Below, piece after piece: positions 1 through 8,829 of a stretch of DNA of 64,000 nucleotides. The position numbers and the translations under genes are program-made. Each line of letters opens with the position of its first letter. The first letter of the stretch is position 1. Source of the stretch: Polaribacter sp. Q13 (GTDB taxonomy: Bacteria; Bacteroidota; Bacteroidia; Flavobacteriales; Flavobacteriaceae). The notes beneath the pieces are model-generated. The model made no database searches and was not told the DNA's origin. It saw only the letters and a list, made by a program, of their open reading frames with translations. Location of the stretch: NCBI RefSeq assembly GCF_016858305.2, contig NZ_CP074436.1:1446001-1510000 (forward strand), in the 5' to 3' direction.

Positions 1-979
1 TAGCAATATGCCAACCAAAACGAGTTTTAAATGGTTTAGAAAAATCATTTATATTTTCTAAAGCAAATACGGCATCATCAAATGGTTTTACCATTCTACC
101 TGTACCAAATTTACCTAACTTACCTCCATTCTTTTTAGAACCCGGATCTTCTGAGTACTGCATTGCTAGATCTTCAAATTTCTCTTTATTTTTTAATTTG
201 GTATAAATACTATCTATCTTCAATTTACCTACAGCCGTTGTATCTCTAATTAAAATGTGTGCCGCTTCTATTTCACCCTTAGACTCTTTTAAATCATCTA
301 CTTGCATAATATGATATCCAAATTGTGTTCTAAAAGGCATAGAAATTTCACCTACTTTAGTATTATAAGCGGCTACCTCAAAGGGGTACACCATATTAAA
401 AGCAGCGAAATAACCTAAATTACCTCCATTCCCTTTTCTTCCTGTTTTAGGATCATCTTGGGCAGATTTATCTTCGGAATACTGTGCTGCAATAGCTTCA
501 AATTTTTCACCTTTTAGAATTCTTTCTCTCAATTCTAAGATTTTATTATAAAGCATTAAAGTGTCTTTTGGAGATGCTTCTCGTGGTAATCTTAATAAGA
601 TATGTTTTGCCTTAACTTGGTTTTTTGTTCTAAAATAAGCATCTTTTACCAACTGATCTATAAACGTAGTATCTTGTAAATAGGGCGCAGAAAGTTGGTT
701 TTTATACGTTTCCATTTCTCTCTTATAAGAAGGCAGTGTATCTAAATGAATACTATAAGCTTCTTTTACTTTTAACTTGTAATTAATATACAAGTCTAAA
801 TTTTTAGAAACACTTTTAGCTTCTTTATTATCTATAGCATCTAAATTTTTTTCGTAGACTCTTTTAAATTCTGAAACAGTTGTTTTCTCTCCGTCTATAG
901 TAACTAATGTTTTATCTTTCTTCTGTGAGAAGGCAGATATTGATACACCTAAAACTAATAATAAAACTATTTTCTTCAT
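1..979 (-). CDS. Peptidyl-prolyl cis-trans isomerase, PpiC/SurA type (3' end outside window)
   Basis: Periplasmic prolyl isomerase/chaperone that would assist folding of exported proteins. The start codon is at 977-979 and 326 residues are visible; the C-terminus lies beyond position 1. A signal peptide (hydrophobic residues 4-17, ending SAFSQ) is followed by a helical region and two parvulin-type rotamase domains at about 122-228 and 236 onward. Each begins with the hallmark KAKHILL or EAAHILI and has the conserved GGxLG and F/YGYHI or FGWHI elements. It lies 11 bp downstream of the DUF493 gene on the same strand, so the two are probably co-transcribed. Family is secure; substrates are unknown. 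Confidence 0.9.
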   Translation of the reverse strand, partial: MKKIVLLLVLGVSISAFSQKKDKTLVTIDGEKTTVSEFKRVYEKNLDAIDNKEAKSVSKNLDLYINYKLKVKEAYSIHLDTLPSYKREMETYKNQLSAPYLQDTTFIDQLVKDAYFRTKNQVKAKHILLRLPREASPKDTLMLYNKILELRERILKGEKFEAIAAQYSEDKSAQDDPKTGRKGNGGNLGYFAAFNMVYPFEVAAYNTKVGEISMPFRTQFGYHIMQVDDLKESKGEIEAAHILIRDTTAVGKLKIDSIYTKLKNKEKFEDLAMQYSEDPGSKKNGGKLGKFGTGRMVKPFDDAVFALENINDFSKPFKTRFGWHIA

Positions 980-990
980 AAAATACGTAA

Positions 991-1272
991 CTATAATGAT
1001 ATAATTCCTTTAATGTTTTCAGCTTTTAAATAATACGAAATCACTTTATCGGCACTTTCTATATTTAATACGATAGAAACGCTCACATATTTTCCGGTCT
1101 TAGACTTTTTTGTATTTATTACGGCTCCAGAATCGTTAAATAAATCTTCTACTTCTTGCACCTGATTGGCATCTGTAGGCACAATAAATTTATACAAATA
1201 ATCTGCAGGAAATTTAGTAGTACCATTTAGTTGCTCTTTTAACTTTGCATAAAACTCTTTTTTATCACTCAT
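991..1272 (-). CDS. DUF493 family protein
   Basis: A 93-residue soluble protein matching the small DUF493 (YbeD-like) ferredoxin-fold family, which is common next to housekeeping genes in Flavobacteriia. Features seen: an N-terminal lysine-rich segment, the FPADYLYKFIVP strand, and the C-terminal KYVSVSIVLNIESADKVISYY region. The first gene of a two-gene unit with the downstream PpiC-type isomerase. Its biochemical role is not known; a ligand-binding or regulatory role has been proposed for the fold. Confidence 0.85.
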   Translation of the reverse strand: MSDKKEFYAKLKEQLNGTTKFPADYLYKFIVPTDANQVQEVEDLFNDSGAVINTKKSKTGKYVSVSIVLNIESADKVISYYLKAENIKGIISL

Positions 1273-1368
1273 AAAAACATGTTCTTAAATCTAAATTAAT
1301 TATAAATAACAAGAAACAAAATTACATTAAAAATTAGTTTTATAAAGAGATTCATTTATTTTTGTGAA

Positions 1369-1911
1369 ATGCAGCAAAAAATAGTCTTAATAGGTGGACC
1401 AGGAACGGGAAAAACTTCGGTTATAAATGAATTAACAAATAGAGGGTGTTTTTGTATGCCCGAAATTTCTAGAGAAGTAACTTTAGAGGCTCAAAAAAAA
1501 GGAATTGACCAACTGTTCTTAACAGAACCTTTATTATTTAGCAAAATGCTTTTAGAAGGTAGAGAAAAACAATTTTTAGAAGCGAGTAAAAGCAAGGAAA
1601 AAATTGTTTTTTTTGATAGAGGAATTCCAGATGTTCACGCATACATGGATTATTTTAAAACAGAATACCCGATAACATTTTTCGAAAAAAGCAACCACTA
1701 TAAATACACCAAAATTTTTCATTTTTCTCCTTGGGAAGACATTCATACTACAGATAATGAACGTTATGAATCTTTTGAAGAAACTTTAGAGATTGACAAA
1801 TTTTTAATGAACTCTTATACAGATTTAGGATACACCATCATTAATATTCCTTTTGGATCTTTAAAAGAAAGAGCCGATTTTGTTGTTAATTCGCTTGCTT
1901 GCGATTTATGA
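1369..1911 (+). CDS. AAA family ATPase (AAA_28/NadR-kinase-like P-loop protein)
   Basis: A 180-residue P-loop protein. Walker A is GGPGTGKTS at residues 9-17, and the strand VFFDRGIPD near residue 80 is a Walker B/lid-like element as in small nucleotide or phosphotransferase kinases of the AAA_28 group. There is no signal or membrane segment. A TATTTTTG -7-like box at 1357-1364 lies so close to the ATG that a very short or absent leader is possible. Its stop overlaps the start of recQ (ATGA), which indicates translational coupling. Substrate unknown. Confidence 0.8.
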   Translation: MQQKIVLIGGPGTGKTSVINELTNRGCFCMPEISREVTLEAQKKGIDQLFLTEPLLFSKMLLEGREKQFLEASKSKEKIVFFDRGIPDVHAYMDYFKTEYPITFFEKSNHYKYTKIFHFSPWEDIHTTDNERYESFEETLEIDKFLMNSYTDLGYTIINIPFGSLKERADFVVNSLACDL

Positions 1912-3800
1912 TTGCTACAAAAGAAATATTAAAAAAATATTGGGGATTTTCTGAATTTAGGCCCCAACAAGAAGAAATAATTTCTGCTACATTGGCTCAA
2001 AAAGATGTCATTGCATTGCTGCCAACAGGTGGCGGTAAATCTATCTGTTTTCAAATTCCGGCTTTAGCAAAAGAAGGTGTTTGTTTGGTTATTTCTCCTT
2101 TAATTGCTTTAATGCAAGATCAGGTAGAAAACTTAACACAAAAAGGAATTAAAGCCACAAGCATTAAATCTGGCTCTACACAAGATGAAATGATTACCTT
2201 GTTTGACAATGTTAAATTCGGAAGCATAAAATTCTTATATCTTTCTCCGGAAAGGTTGCAGTCTTATTTTATTCAACAAAAAATAAAAGAATTAAACATC
2301 AATTTAATTGCCATTGATGAGGCACACTGTATTTCTGAATGGGGACATGATTTTAGACCTTCTTACAGAAATATCAATATTTTAAGAGAACTAAAACCCA
2401 ATGTTCCTTTTATCGCCTTAACAGCAACTGCAAACCAAAGAGTTCTTGAAGATATTGCTACTAACCTTCAATTAAAAAACCCTCAACTTTTTAAAAAGTC
2501 TTTTTTTAGAGAAAATTTAGCATATCAAATATTTACCATTGAAGATAAATTACAACGCTTACTTCAAATATTTACAAAAACGAAAACACCTGCTATTGTT
2601 TATGTAAATTCTAGAAAAAAAACGACTCAGATTGCCGCGTTTTTAAATGCTAATAACTTTAAAAGTTCTTTTTATCATGGAGGATTATCATCCGTAGAAA
2701 AAAATAGTTCTTTTGAAAACTGGATGACCGAAAAAACGCCCATTATGGTGGCTACAAATGCCTTTGGTATGGGAATTGACAAAGCAAACGTTGGCTTGGT
2801 TATTCATTTAGATTTACCTACAAGTATAGAAAACTACGTACAAGAAACCGGTAGAGCTGGTAGAAGTGGTAAAAAATCATTTGCCGTTTTATTATTTAAT
2901 AAAAATGATATTATATTATTTAAAGATCGATTAGAAAAAACACTTTTAAGCATCCCAGAAATTAAAGAGATTCACAAAAAATTATATCAATATTTTAGAA
3001 TTTCTTTAGGCGAATTAAGCGAGGAGTCATATTCTTTTAATCTTTTAGAGTTTTCTAAAAAGTACAATTATTCCGTATTAAAAGTAGATACTGCTCTTAA
3101 AATATTAGCCAATAACGGAATTATAGAAATTAGCAATCAGTATAATAAAAAGTCTACTTTATTATTTATAGTGAGTAGTAAAACTGTTTTAAATTATTTG
3201 GATAAAAATCCAATGCTTAAAAAATTCACCAACTCCATATTAAGAACCTACGCAGGTTTATTTGAGGAAGAAGTAAAAATTGATGAATTTTTTATCGCAA
3301 AAAAAGCAGGTTTAACCACTAATCTGGTTTTAGCTAATTTTGAACGATTAGAAAACGATAATATTATTGCATATAAGCCTGTAAAAAATGATGCCGAACT
3401 TGTTTTTCTAGTACCTAGAGAAGATGATTACACCATAAACAGGTGTTCTAGAGAAATGAAGCAATTCATCCATCAGAAAAAACAAAAATCAGAAGATTTA
3501 ATTGCTTTTGTAAATAACAATTCCCTTTGTAGAAGTAATCAGGTTTTAAGTTATTTTGATGAAATAAAAATAGAAAAATGTGGTATTTGTGATGTTTGTA
3601 TTTCAGAAAACAGAAAGCCTACCAAAAATTTATCATCAGAAATAATACAACTTTTAGAGAATAAGCAAGTTTTATCATCCCAAGAAATTAGTGCGTCTTT
3701 AGTGGCGAATGAAAAAGACATTTTAATACATTTGCGACAATTATTAACCGATGATAAAATAAAAATTAATCATCAGAATAAATACCAATTAATCCACTAA
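1908..3800 (+). CDS. recQ: ATP-dependent DNA helicase RecQ
   Basis: A 3'-5' superfamily 2 DNA helicase for recombination repair. The ATG at 1908 overlaps the upstream stop; an in-frame TTG 9 bp earlier is less likely. In order: Walker A TGGGKS, the RecQ box II signature DEAHCISEWGHDFR, motif III ALTATA, the second RecA lobe with YHGGLSS and FGMGIDKANVGLVIH, and motif VI QETGRAGRSG. The RQC zinc-binding cysteines follow (a Cys before RSNQ, then CGICDVC), then a winged helix. About 630 residues with no clear HRDC domain, so it is a shorter RecQ variant, common in Bacteroidota. It is 2 bp from fmt. Confidence 0.95.
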   Translation: MIATKEILKKYWGFSEFRPQQEEIISATLAQKDVIALLPTGGGKSICFQIPALAKEGVCLVISPLIALMQDQVENLTQKGIKATSIKSGSTQDEMITLFDNVKFGSIKFLYLSPERLQSYFIQQKIKELNINLIAIDEAHCISEWGHDFRPSYRNINILRELKPNVPFIALTATANQRVLEDIATNLQLKNPQLFKKSFFRENLAYQIFTIEDKLQRLLQIFTKTKTPAIVYVNSRKKTTQIAAFLNANNFKSSFYHGGLSSVEKNSSFENWMTEKTPIMVATNAFGMGIDKANVGLVIHLDLPTSIENYVQETGRAGRSGKKSFAVLLFNKNDIILFKDRLEKTLLSIPEIKEIHKKLYQYFRISLGELSEESYSFNLLEFSKKYNYSVLKVDTALKILANNGIIEISNQYNKKSTLLFIVSSKTVLNYLDKNPMLKKFTNSILRTYAGLFEEEVKIDEFFIAKKAGLTTNLVLANFERLENDNIIAYKPVKNDAELVFLVPREDDYTINRCSREMKQFIHQKKQKSEDLIAFVNNNSLCRSNQVLSYFDEIKIEKCGICDVCISENRKPTKNLSSEIIQLLENKQVLSSQEISASLVANEKDILIHLRQLLTDDKIKINHQNKYQLIH

Positions 3801-3802
3801 TT

Positions 3803-4753
3803 ATGAAAGATGTACGTATTGTTTTTATGGGAACTCCAGATTTTGCCGTTACTATTTTAAAGCATTTGGTAGAAAATAATTATAATGTAGTTGGTGTTAT
3901 TACAGCAGCCGACAAACCAGCGGGAAGAGGACGAAAGTTAAATGAATCTGCCGTAAAAAAATATGCTACTTCGGTAAACTTACCTGTTTTACAACCTACC
4001 AACTTAAAAAACGAGGATTTTAATAAAGAATTAAAAGATTTAAATGCCAATTTACAAATTGTAGTTGCTTTTAGAATGCTACCAAAAGTTGTTTGGCAAA
4101 TGCCTAAATATGGTACATTTAACTTACACGCTTCTTTATTGCCAGAATATAGAGGTGCAGCTCCCATACATTGGGCTATTATAAATGGCGAAACTAAAAC
4201 AGGTGTAACTACTTTTTTTATTGATGATAAAATTGATACGGGAGAAATTATCTTACAAGAAGAAATAGCGGTTTCAGAAATTGAAACAGTTGGTACATTA
4301 CATGATAAATTAATGTTTTTAGGAGCCGATTTAGTTGGTAAAACAATAGACCTCATTGCTACTGAAAAAGTAACAACAACAAAACAACCCGATTTAGAAG
4401 AAAAATCTGCATCTAAGTTGAATCCAGAAAATTGTAGAATTGATTGGACAGATTCTTTAGAAAACATCTATAATAAAATTAGAGGTTTAAATCCATTTCC
4501 AGCAGCCTGGACCATTATTAAAAATGGAGAGGAAGAAATAACGGCTAAAATCTATGCCATTAGAAAAGAAAAGGAAGAAGAAGCTCATAATTTTATTATT
4601 GGTAAAATTTTAGCTACAAAGAAAGAGTTGAAAGTAGCTGTTAATGGCGGTTTCATTATTATTGATGAAATAAAACTATCTGGAAAGAAAAAAATGGATG
4701 CAAAAAGTTTACTAAATGGCTATACTTTTTCTTCTGAAGCGAATGTCTTCTAA
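3803..4753 (+). CDS. fmt: Methionyl-tRNA formyltransferase
   Basis: Formylates Met-tRNA(fMet) using 10-formyl-tetrahydrofolate for translation initiation. The 316-residue length fits the family. The N-terminal formyltransferase domain begins RIVFMGTPDFAV. The active-site segment is NLHASLLPEYRGAAPI (catalytic Asn and His), followed by the conserved GVTTFFIDDKIDTG region carrying the catalytic Asp. The C-terminal OB-like domain starts near residue 205 (CRIDW, IRGLNPFPAAW). It starts 2 bp after the recQ stop, so it sits in the same transcription unit. Confidence 0.96.
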   Translation: MKDVRIVFMGTPDFAVTILKHLVENNYNVVGVITAADKPAGRGRKLNESAVKKYATSVNLPVLQPTNLKNEDFNKELKDLNANLQIVVAFRMLPKVVWQMPKYGTFNLHASLLPEYRGAAPIHWAIINGETKTGVTTFFIDDKIDTGEIILQEEIAVSEIETVGTLHDKLMFLGADLVGKTIDLIATEKVTTTKQPDLEEKSASKLNPENCRIDWTDSLENIYNKIRGLNPFPAAWTIIKNGEEEITAKIYAIRKEKEEEAHNFIIGKILATKKELKVAVNGGFIIIDEIKLSGKKKMDAKSLLNGYTFSSEANVF

Positions 4754-4858
4754 AGCCTTTATCCGTATGGTTTTTACAGATTTTTGTGTTTTACAACTAC
4801 CTTTATTAACAATTTACACATATTTATTAACAAAAGGGTACTTTTTTAGCACTCTAAT

Positions 4859-4888
4859 TTGCGTAAACCCTTAATCCATCTATATTTG
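4859..4888 (+). promoter_or_regulatory. Bacteroidota-type promoter for the HU gene
   Basis: A TTG at 4859-4861 and TATATTTG at 4881-4888 are separated by 19 bp, matching the Bacteroidota sigma-A consensus (-33 TTG, -7 TAnnTTTG). It lies about 50 bp upstream of the HU start codon. Confidence 0.7.
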
Positions 4889-4939
4889 TTAAGCTATTAA
4901 GCAAAAAATATTCAATTAATTTTAAAAAATTTATTTATT

Positions 4940-5212
4940 ATGAACAAGTCAGATTTAATCGATGCAATGGCAGCAGATGCTGGAATTTCTAAAGTAGCAG
5001 CTAAAGCGGCATTAGAATCTTTTACAGATAACGTAACTTCTGCTTTAAAAGGTGGAGATAAAGTTGCATTAGTTGGTTTTGGTACTTTTTCTGTTTCAAA
5101 CAGAGCAGCTAGAACTGGTAGAAATCCTCAAACAGGAAAAACGATAGAAATCGCTGCTAAAAACGTAGCTAAATTTAAAGCGGGAGCTGGTTTAAGCGAT
5201 GCTGTAAACTAA
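4940..5212 (+). CDS. HU family DNA-binding protein
   Basis: A 90-residue histone-like nucleoid protein that bends and compacts DNA as a dimer. Sequence features: N-terminal helices [18 protein letters not shown], the family signature [20 protein letters not shown] at about residues 45-64 (the DNA-binding beta-arm with the intercalating Pro in RNPQTG), and the C-terminal helix [13 protein letters not shown]. It is a single-gene unit with its own promoter and a strong terminator just downstream. Length and motifs are canonical. Confidence 0.95.
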   Translation: MNKSDLIDAMAADAGISKVAAKAALESFTDNVTSALKGGDKVALVGFGTFSVSNRAARTGRNPQTGKTIEIAAKNVAKFKAGAGLSDAVN

Positions 5213-5235
5213 GACCTTTAGTTTTAAAGTATATA

Positions 5236-5265
5236 AAACTCTCTTTTTTAAGAGAGTTTTTTTTT
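5236..5265 (+). terminator. Rho-independent terminator after HU
   Basis: The arms AAACTCTC and GAGAGTTT (stem AAACTCTCTT/AAGAGAGTTT with a short T/A loop) are followed by an uninterrupted T run to about 5265. It lies 24 bp after the HU stop. Confidence 0.85.
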
Positions 5266-5311
5266 ATGAAAATTTTTATTACATTTAACAGAACCATTCT
5301 AAACTTATAAA

Positions 5312-5860
5312 TTGAAACTAAATAAAGGTAAATTATTAATTGCAGAGCCATCTATTTTAAATGATAGCGCATTTAATAGAACCATTGTTTTACTTACAGA
5401 ACACACACCCAATAACTCTGTTGGCTTTATATTAAACAGACCTTTAAATTATACTATTAACGATTTATTACCAGAAATTGATTGCAATTTCCCTGTATAT
5501 CAAGGAGGTCCTGTAGAACAAGATAATCTATACTTTGTGCATAAAGTACCCCAACTACTCCCAGATAGTATAGAAGTTGCTAATGGCATTTTTTGGGGAG
5601 GAAGTTTTGAATGCCTAAAAAACCTATTAAACAACGACGCATTAAACACCTCTGATATTCGATTTTTCTTAGGATATTCTGGTTGGGAAAAAGAACAACT
5701 AGACCAAGAAATGAATCAAAATTCTTGGTTTATAAGCGATAATGATTTCGAGAATATTTTTTCTATGGATGATGAAAGCCTATGGAAAAATAAATTATTA
5801 CAAAAAGGAGGAAATTATAAGCTTTGGGCAAATGCTCCTAGCGATTTTAATTTAAATTAA
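5312..5860 (+). CDS. YqgE/AlgH family protein
   Basis: A 182-residue member of the UPF0301 YqgE/AlgH family, which is conserved but biochemically undefined. The family N-terminus GKLLIAEPSILNDSAFNRTIVLLTEH, with GFILNRPL and the YQGGPVEQDNLYFVH segment, is clear, as is FFLGYSGWEKEQLDQE. The start is a TTG at 5312, which gives the MKxxKGKLL beginning typical of homologues; no in-frame ATG is available there. Its stop overlaps that of the convergent aminotransferase gene by 3-4 bp. Confidence 0.88.
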   Translation: MKLNKGKLLIAEPSILNDSAFNRTIVLLTEHTPNNSVGFILNRPLNYTINDLLPEIDCNFPVYQGGPVEQDNLYFVHKVPQLLPDSIEVANGIFWGGSFECLKNLLNNDALNTSDIRFFLGYSGWEKEQLDQEMNQNSWFISDNDFENIFSMDDESLWKNKLLQKGGNYKLWANAPSDFNLN

Positions 5861-6690
5861 TTTCCTGCAACCTGTAATACTTTTAAATTACTCCCTATTT
5901 TCTTTCCAATTTCCGTAGTAAAACTTTTTTTCTTATAACTAGTAACCGGTTGTACACCCATAATTGCATTTGTTATAAATACCTCATCTGCTTTTTGTAT
6001 CTCAAAAGGTGAAATTGAAGTTTCTTCTAACGTATAATCTTTATTCTTAGATAAAATATCAATTACTTTATTGCGGGTAATGCCTTTAATACAACCTTCG
6101 GAAAGTGCAGGAGTTTTGATAACATTTCCTTTCACTACAAATATATTAGCATTTGTTACCTCTACTACCCCCTTTTTCTCATTTAATAAAATGCAATTAT
6201 CTAATTCATTTTCATCTGCAAAAATACTAGCCAAAGTATTCAACATTCTATTATTAGTTTTTATAGTTGATAAAAGCCCTGAGTAATTATAAAAATCTTT
6301 ATAAACATCTAAAGAATAAGATTCCTTTATTTGATAAAAACTTTCAGTAGCTTCTATAGTATAATCTATTTTATTAGATTTAGGCGTATATAAACCACCG
6401 TCTTTTCTAAAAACATTTAAGCGAACTCTATACGTACTTGCTTCAGCTTGGGCTGCTACCGTTTTTAAAATTTCTTGCTCTAAAGATTCCAAAGTAAATT
6501 CCATAGGAATTTTCATACGAAGCATTCTCATAGAAGCCATTAATCTAAAATAATGATCTTCCCAAAAAACCACTTTTTTATGCATCACTTTTACGGTTTC
6601 AAAAATGGCATCTCCATATTTAAAAGCTCTGTTTTCTGATGATAATTTTATATTTTCTGGATTTAATAATGCTCCATTAAAGTTAATCAT
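5857..6690 (-). CDS. Aminotransferase class IV (branched-chain aminotransferase or aminodeoxychorismate lyase type)
   Basis: A fold-type IV PLP enzyme of 277 residues. The N-terminal lobe has MINFNGALL and FKYGDAIFETVKV. The PLP-binding lysine is probably in STIKTNNRML near residue 145. The cofactor-phosphate region EVTNANIFVV and the helix GCIKGITRNKVI follow. These features fit both BCAT (ilvE) and PabC, and I cannot separate the two by eye. Monocistronic, convergent with YqgE. Confidence 0.85.
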   Translation of the reverse strand: MINFNGALLNPENIKLSSENRAFKYGDAIFETVKVMHKKVVFWEDHYFRLMASMRMLRMKIPMEFTLESLEQEILKTVAAQAEASTYRVRLNVFRKDGGLYTPKSNKIDYTIEATESFYQIKESYSLDVYKDFYNYSGLLSTIKTNNRMLNTLASIFADENELDNCILLNEKKGVVEVTNANIFVVKGNVIKTPALSEGCIKGITRNKVIDILSKNKDYTLEETSISPFEIQKADEVFITNAIMGVQPVTSYKKKSFTTEIGKKIGSNLKVLQVAGN

Positions 6691-6742
6691 AAATACGTTT
6701 TTTTAGAGTTACAAAATTAATGTTTTTAAAATATGTAAGCAT

Positions 6743-6777
6743 AAAAAAACTCAACAATAATGTTGAGTTTTTTTTTT
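6743..6777 (-). terminator. Bidirectional Rho-independent terminator
   Basis: The stem AAACTCAACA/TGTTGAGTTT has a short ATAA loop and T runs on both strands. It lies between two minus-strand genes and most directly ends transcription of the START-like gene. Confidence 0.75.
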
Positions 6778-6852
6778 AAAAATCATATGTATTAAACCAC
6801 AAAACCTGCAATTTTTTTTAAATGAATACTACTAATAAATAAAGATTAAAAC

Positions 6853-7236
6853 TTAAGCTCCAATTGTATGTCTTAATTCATCTATTTGGTTTTCCCATAA
6901 TTGTTTTGCTTCTTCCACATCATCTTCATCATCCGCAAAATCGGTAATAATTAAAGAAACGTCTTTTGTTAAGTCATCTACCTCAATTTTAATTTCAAAA
7001 TAACTATCATCATCTTCACTTTCTAACCATTTAAAACGAATTCTATCATCCGTTTTCTTTGTAATTAATACTGCAATTTCTTCTTCGCCTTCCCAAGTAA
7101 AACTATACTCCTTACCTCTTGAGTTCACTTTATCTGCAAACCATTCTTGTAAATTAGAAGGTGATGATATATATTGATATAACATGTGCGGCGATGCGTG
7201 AATTGAAATTTCAAGTTCAAATTTTATTTTATCCAT
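6853..7236 (-). CDS. START-like domain-containing protein
   Basis: A 127-residue soluble protein with an SRPBCC/START-like helix-grip fold pattern: FELEISIHASPHMLYQYISSP, then LQEWFADKV and FTWEGEEEIAVL, ending in a long acidic region and the helix LWENQIDELRHTIGA. This family is a conserved core protein of Flavobacteriia with no assigned ligand. It directly precedes (divergently) the tRNA-Met gene used as the element insertion site, so it marks the left edge of the core genome. Confidence 0.85.
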   Translation of the reverse strand: MDKIKFELEISIHASPHMLYQYISSPSNLQEWFADKVNSRGKEYSFTWEGEEEIAVLITKKTDDRIRFKWLESEDDDSYFEIKIEVDDLTKDVSLIITDFADDEDDVEEAKQLWENQIDELRHTIGA

Positions 7237-7302
7237 TATTCTTTTATTCTTAGGCTCACAATATAGTTATAAATTCTTTTTAAAAAAAATTTACTACACT
7301 AC

Positions 7303-7332
7303 TTGTCAGTTTGTAAAATTCTATTATATTTG
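7303..7332 (+). promoter_or_regulatory. Promoter of tRNA-Met
   Basis: TTG at 7303-7305, a 19-bp spacer, and TATATTTG at 7325-7332. The mature tRNA begins 15 bp after the -7 box. Confidence 0.75.
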
Positions 7333-7347
7333 CAGCCTCAAAAGCAT

Positions 7348-7421
7348 GGCGAGGTAGCTCAGTTGGTTAGAGCGCAGGATTCATAACCCTGAGGTCACGG
7401 GTTCAAATCCCGTTCTCGCTA
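7348..7421 (+). tRNA. tRNA-Met (CAT)
   Basis: A 74-nt cloverleaf: acceptor GGCGAGG pairs with TCTCGCT (G-U at ends) with discriminator A, D-arm AGCTCAGTTGGTTAGAGC, anticodon loop TTCATAA with anticodon CAT, variable loop GAGGTC, and T-arm ACGGG-TTCAAAT-CCCGT. CCA is not encoded. The anticodon stem has one A-C mismatch below the loop. It is the elongator-type Met tRNA. Its 3' 46 bp are duplicated in inverted orientation at 49273-49318, so it is an integration target. Confidence 0.95.
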
Positions 7422-7424
7422 CAA
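7379..7424 (+). repeat. Attachment-site core: tRNA-Met 3' end (left copy)
   Basis: These 46 bp run from the anticodon loop through the tRNA 3' end and are identical to the reverse complement of 49273-49318. A tyrosine integrase follows directly, as expected for an att site inside a tRNA gene. The second copy is inverted, not direct (see findings). Confidence 0.8.
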
Positions 7425-7444
7425 ACTTAATGTTAATTAAATCA

Positions 7445-7473
7445 ACGAATTGTGTCTCACAATTCGTTTTTTT
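7445..7473 (+). terminator. Rho-independent terminator after tRNA-Met
   Basis: The stem ACGAATTGTG/CACAATTCGT has a 3-nt loop (TCT) and seven T residues. It lies 23 bp past the tRNA end, so it is element-derived DNA that restores termination of the tRNA transcript. Confidence 0.85.
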
Positions 7474-7503
7474 ATGTCTTCATATTACTTACTTTTGCAA
7501 AAA

Positions 7504-7522
7504 GTACACGAAAAAGTACACG
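7504..7522 (+). repeat. Paired heptamers, candidate integrase arm sites (left)
   Basis: GTACACG at 7504-7510 and 7516-7522, a 12-bp period. An equivalent pair in reverse orientation, also with a 12-bp period, lies 51 bp inside the other att copy (49369-49387). The position next to the att core suggests integrase or excisionase binding sites. Confidence 0.5.
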
Positions 7523-7530
7523 ATTCAACT

Positions 7531-8829
7531 ATGAAATTGAATTATTCTGAACCCAAAATATACACAGGTGGTATAGATATTAACTCATGGTCTAAGCTCT
7601 CCTTTAAGGAGAAAAAAGACGCACTTTCTAAAAGTTGGTACGTACATTACTCCTATCGAAATCCAACAACAGGAAGATTAAAAAGACAACCAAATATTAA
7701 AGGAGGTGCTAACAGATATAGAGACAGAAAAAGTCGTTATCATATTTTATCAATCCTTAAGGAAAGTTTAGAGTATGTTTTATCAGAAGGTTATAATCCT
7801 TATGAAGATAACAGTTCTTTAGCTGAATTTATTGAAAAAAAGCTTTTAAATAAAAATAAAGAAGTTAAAACCACAAAAACAGTAGTTAAGGAAATTCAGC
7901 CCTCTAAAAAAACAGAGATAATAAAAACTATTTATCCTATAGAAAAAGCTTTTAAACTTGTATTAAAAATTAAATTACAAATACAAAGTAAAAATTCTTA
8001 TTCTAATTTTAATAGTAGAATAAATAGATTTGAAAAATGGTTAAAGAATGAAAAAATTGATTCAAAAGAAGACATTAATAGTATTACTAAGAAAACTGTA
8101 ATACAATATCTAAACTCTGTATTACATTCTAGTAGTGCTAGAAATAGAAATAATACAAGATTAGACCTAAGTTCTCTTTTTCAAACATTGGTGGATAATG
8201 AAATAATACAGAGAAATTTTGTTAGTGAAATAAATGTGTTAAAAGCTACACCAGAAAGAAACAAAACATATACCAATACACAACAAGAAGATATTTTTAA
8301 ATACCTAAAACAAAGTAATGAAATTTTATATTTGTTTGTACAATTTGTATCCTATAACTATTTGAGACCAGTAGAAGTATGTAGGCTAAAAATTAAAGAT
8401 ATTGATTTAACTGATAAGAAATTATATGTTAGAGCGAAAAACAAACCAGTTAAGATTAAAATTATTCCTGATATTTTAATTAAGCAACTACCCGATTTAA
8501 CAAAATTAGATAAAGATGATTTTCTTTTTACCCCTGAAGTTATTGGAGGTAAATGGGATACTATAGAAAATAATAAAAGAAATTATTTTTCAAAGCAATT
8601 TAAAAAAGTAAAAGACCATTTTGGTTTAGGTAAAGATTATGGCTTATATAGTTTTAGACATACTTTTATTACTAAATTATATAAAGAAATGGCAAAAACC
8701 GCTACTCCATTAGAGGTAAAAAGTAAATTACAATTAATTACAGGTCATGCAGATATGAAAGCATTAGAAATGTACCTAAGAGATATTGATGCGGTTTTAC
8801 CAGATGACTATTCAAACTTATTAAAATGA
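7531..8829 (+). CDS. Tyrosine recombinase (element integrase)
   Basis: A 432-residue site-specific recombinase that would integrate and excise the element at tRNA-Met. The start is placed at ATG 7531 (MKLNYSEPKI), the usual beginning in this family. Earlier in-frame starts lie in the tRNA terminator and in the paired GTACACG repeats. The N-terminal 95 residues form an arm-binding-like region (YTGGIDINSW, WYVHYSYRNP), with a core-binding SAM-like domain at about 150-240. Catalytic residues seen in the C-terminal domain: Arg in YLRPVE, Arg in SFRHTF, His in TGHAD, and the nucleophile Tyr in LEMYLR. It overlaps the next gene by 4 bp. It is a phage/ICE-type integrase rather than an integron IntI. 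Confidence 0.9.
   Translation: MKLNYSEPKIYTGGIDINSWSKLSFKEKKDALSKSWYVHYSYRNPTTGRLKRQPNIKGGANRYRDRKSRYHILSILKESLEYVLSEGYNPYEDNSSLAEFIEKKLLNKNKEVKTTKTVVKEIQPSKKTEIIKTIYPIEKAFKLVLKIKLQIQSKNSYSNFNSRINRFEKWLKNEKIDSKEDINSITKKTVIQYLNSVLHSSSARNRNNTRLDLSSLFQTLVDNEIIQRNFVSEINVLKATPERNKTYTNTQQEDIFKYLKQSNEILYLFVQFVSYNYLRPVEVCRLKIKDIDLTDKKLYVRAKNKPVKIKIIPDILIKQLPDLTKLDKDDFLFTPEVIGGKWDTIENNKRNYFSKQFKKVKDHFGLGKDYGLYSFRHTFITKLYKEMAKTATPLEVKSKLQLITGHADMKALEMYLRDIDAVLPDDYSNLLK

Noticed and set aside
3880..4467. Long minus-strand ORF opposite fmt
   Set aside because: It lies fully inside fmt on the opposite strand and has no family features; it is a shadow frame.
7450..7530. Upstream extension of the integrase to 7450 or 7474
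   Set aside because: This stretch is the tRNA terminator and the paired GTACACG repeats. The family begins MKxxYSEPKI, which corresponds to 7531.
7531..8829. Integrase at 7531 as the integron integrase
   Set aside because: It has an N-terminal arm-binding region and phage/ICE-type architecture, and an att site in tRNA-Met. Nothing links it to attC recombination.
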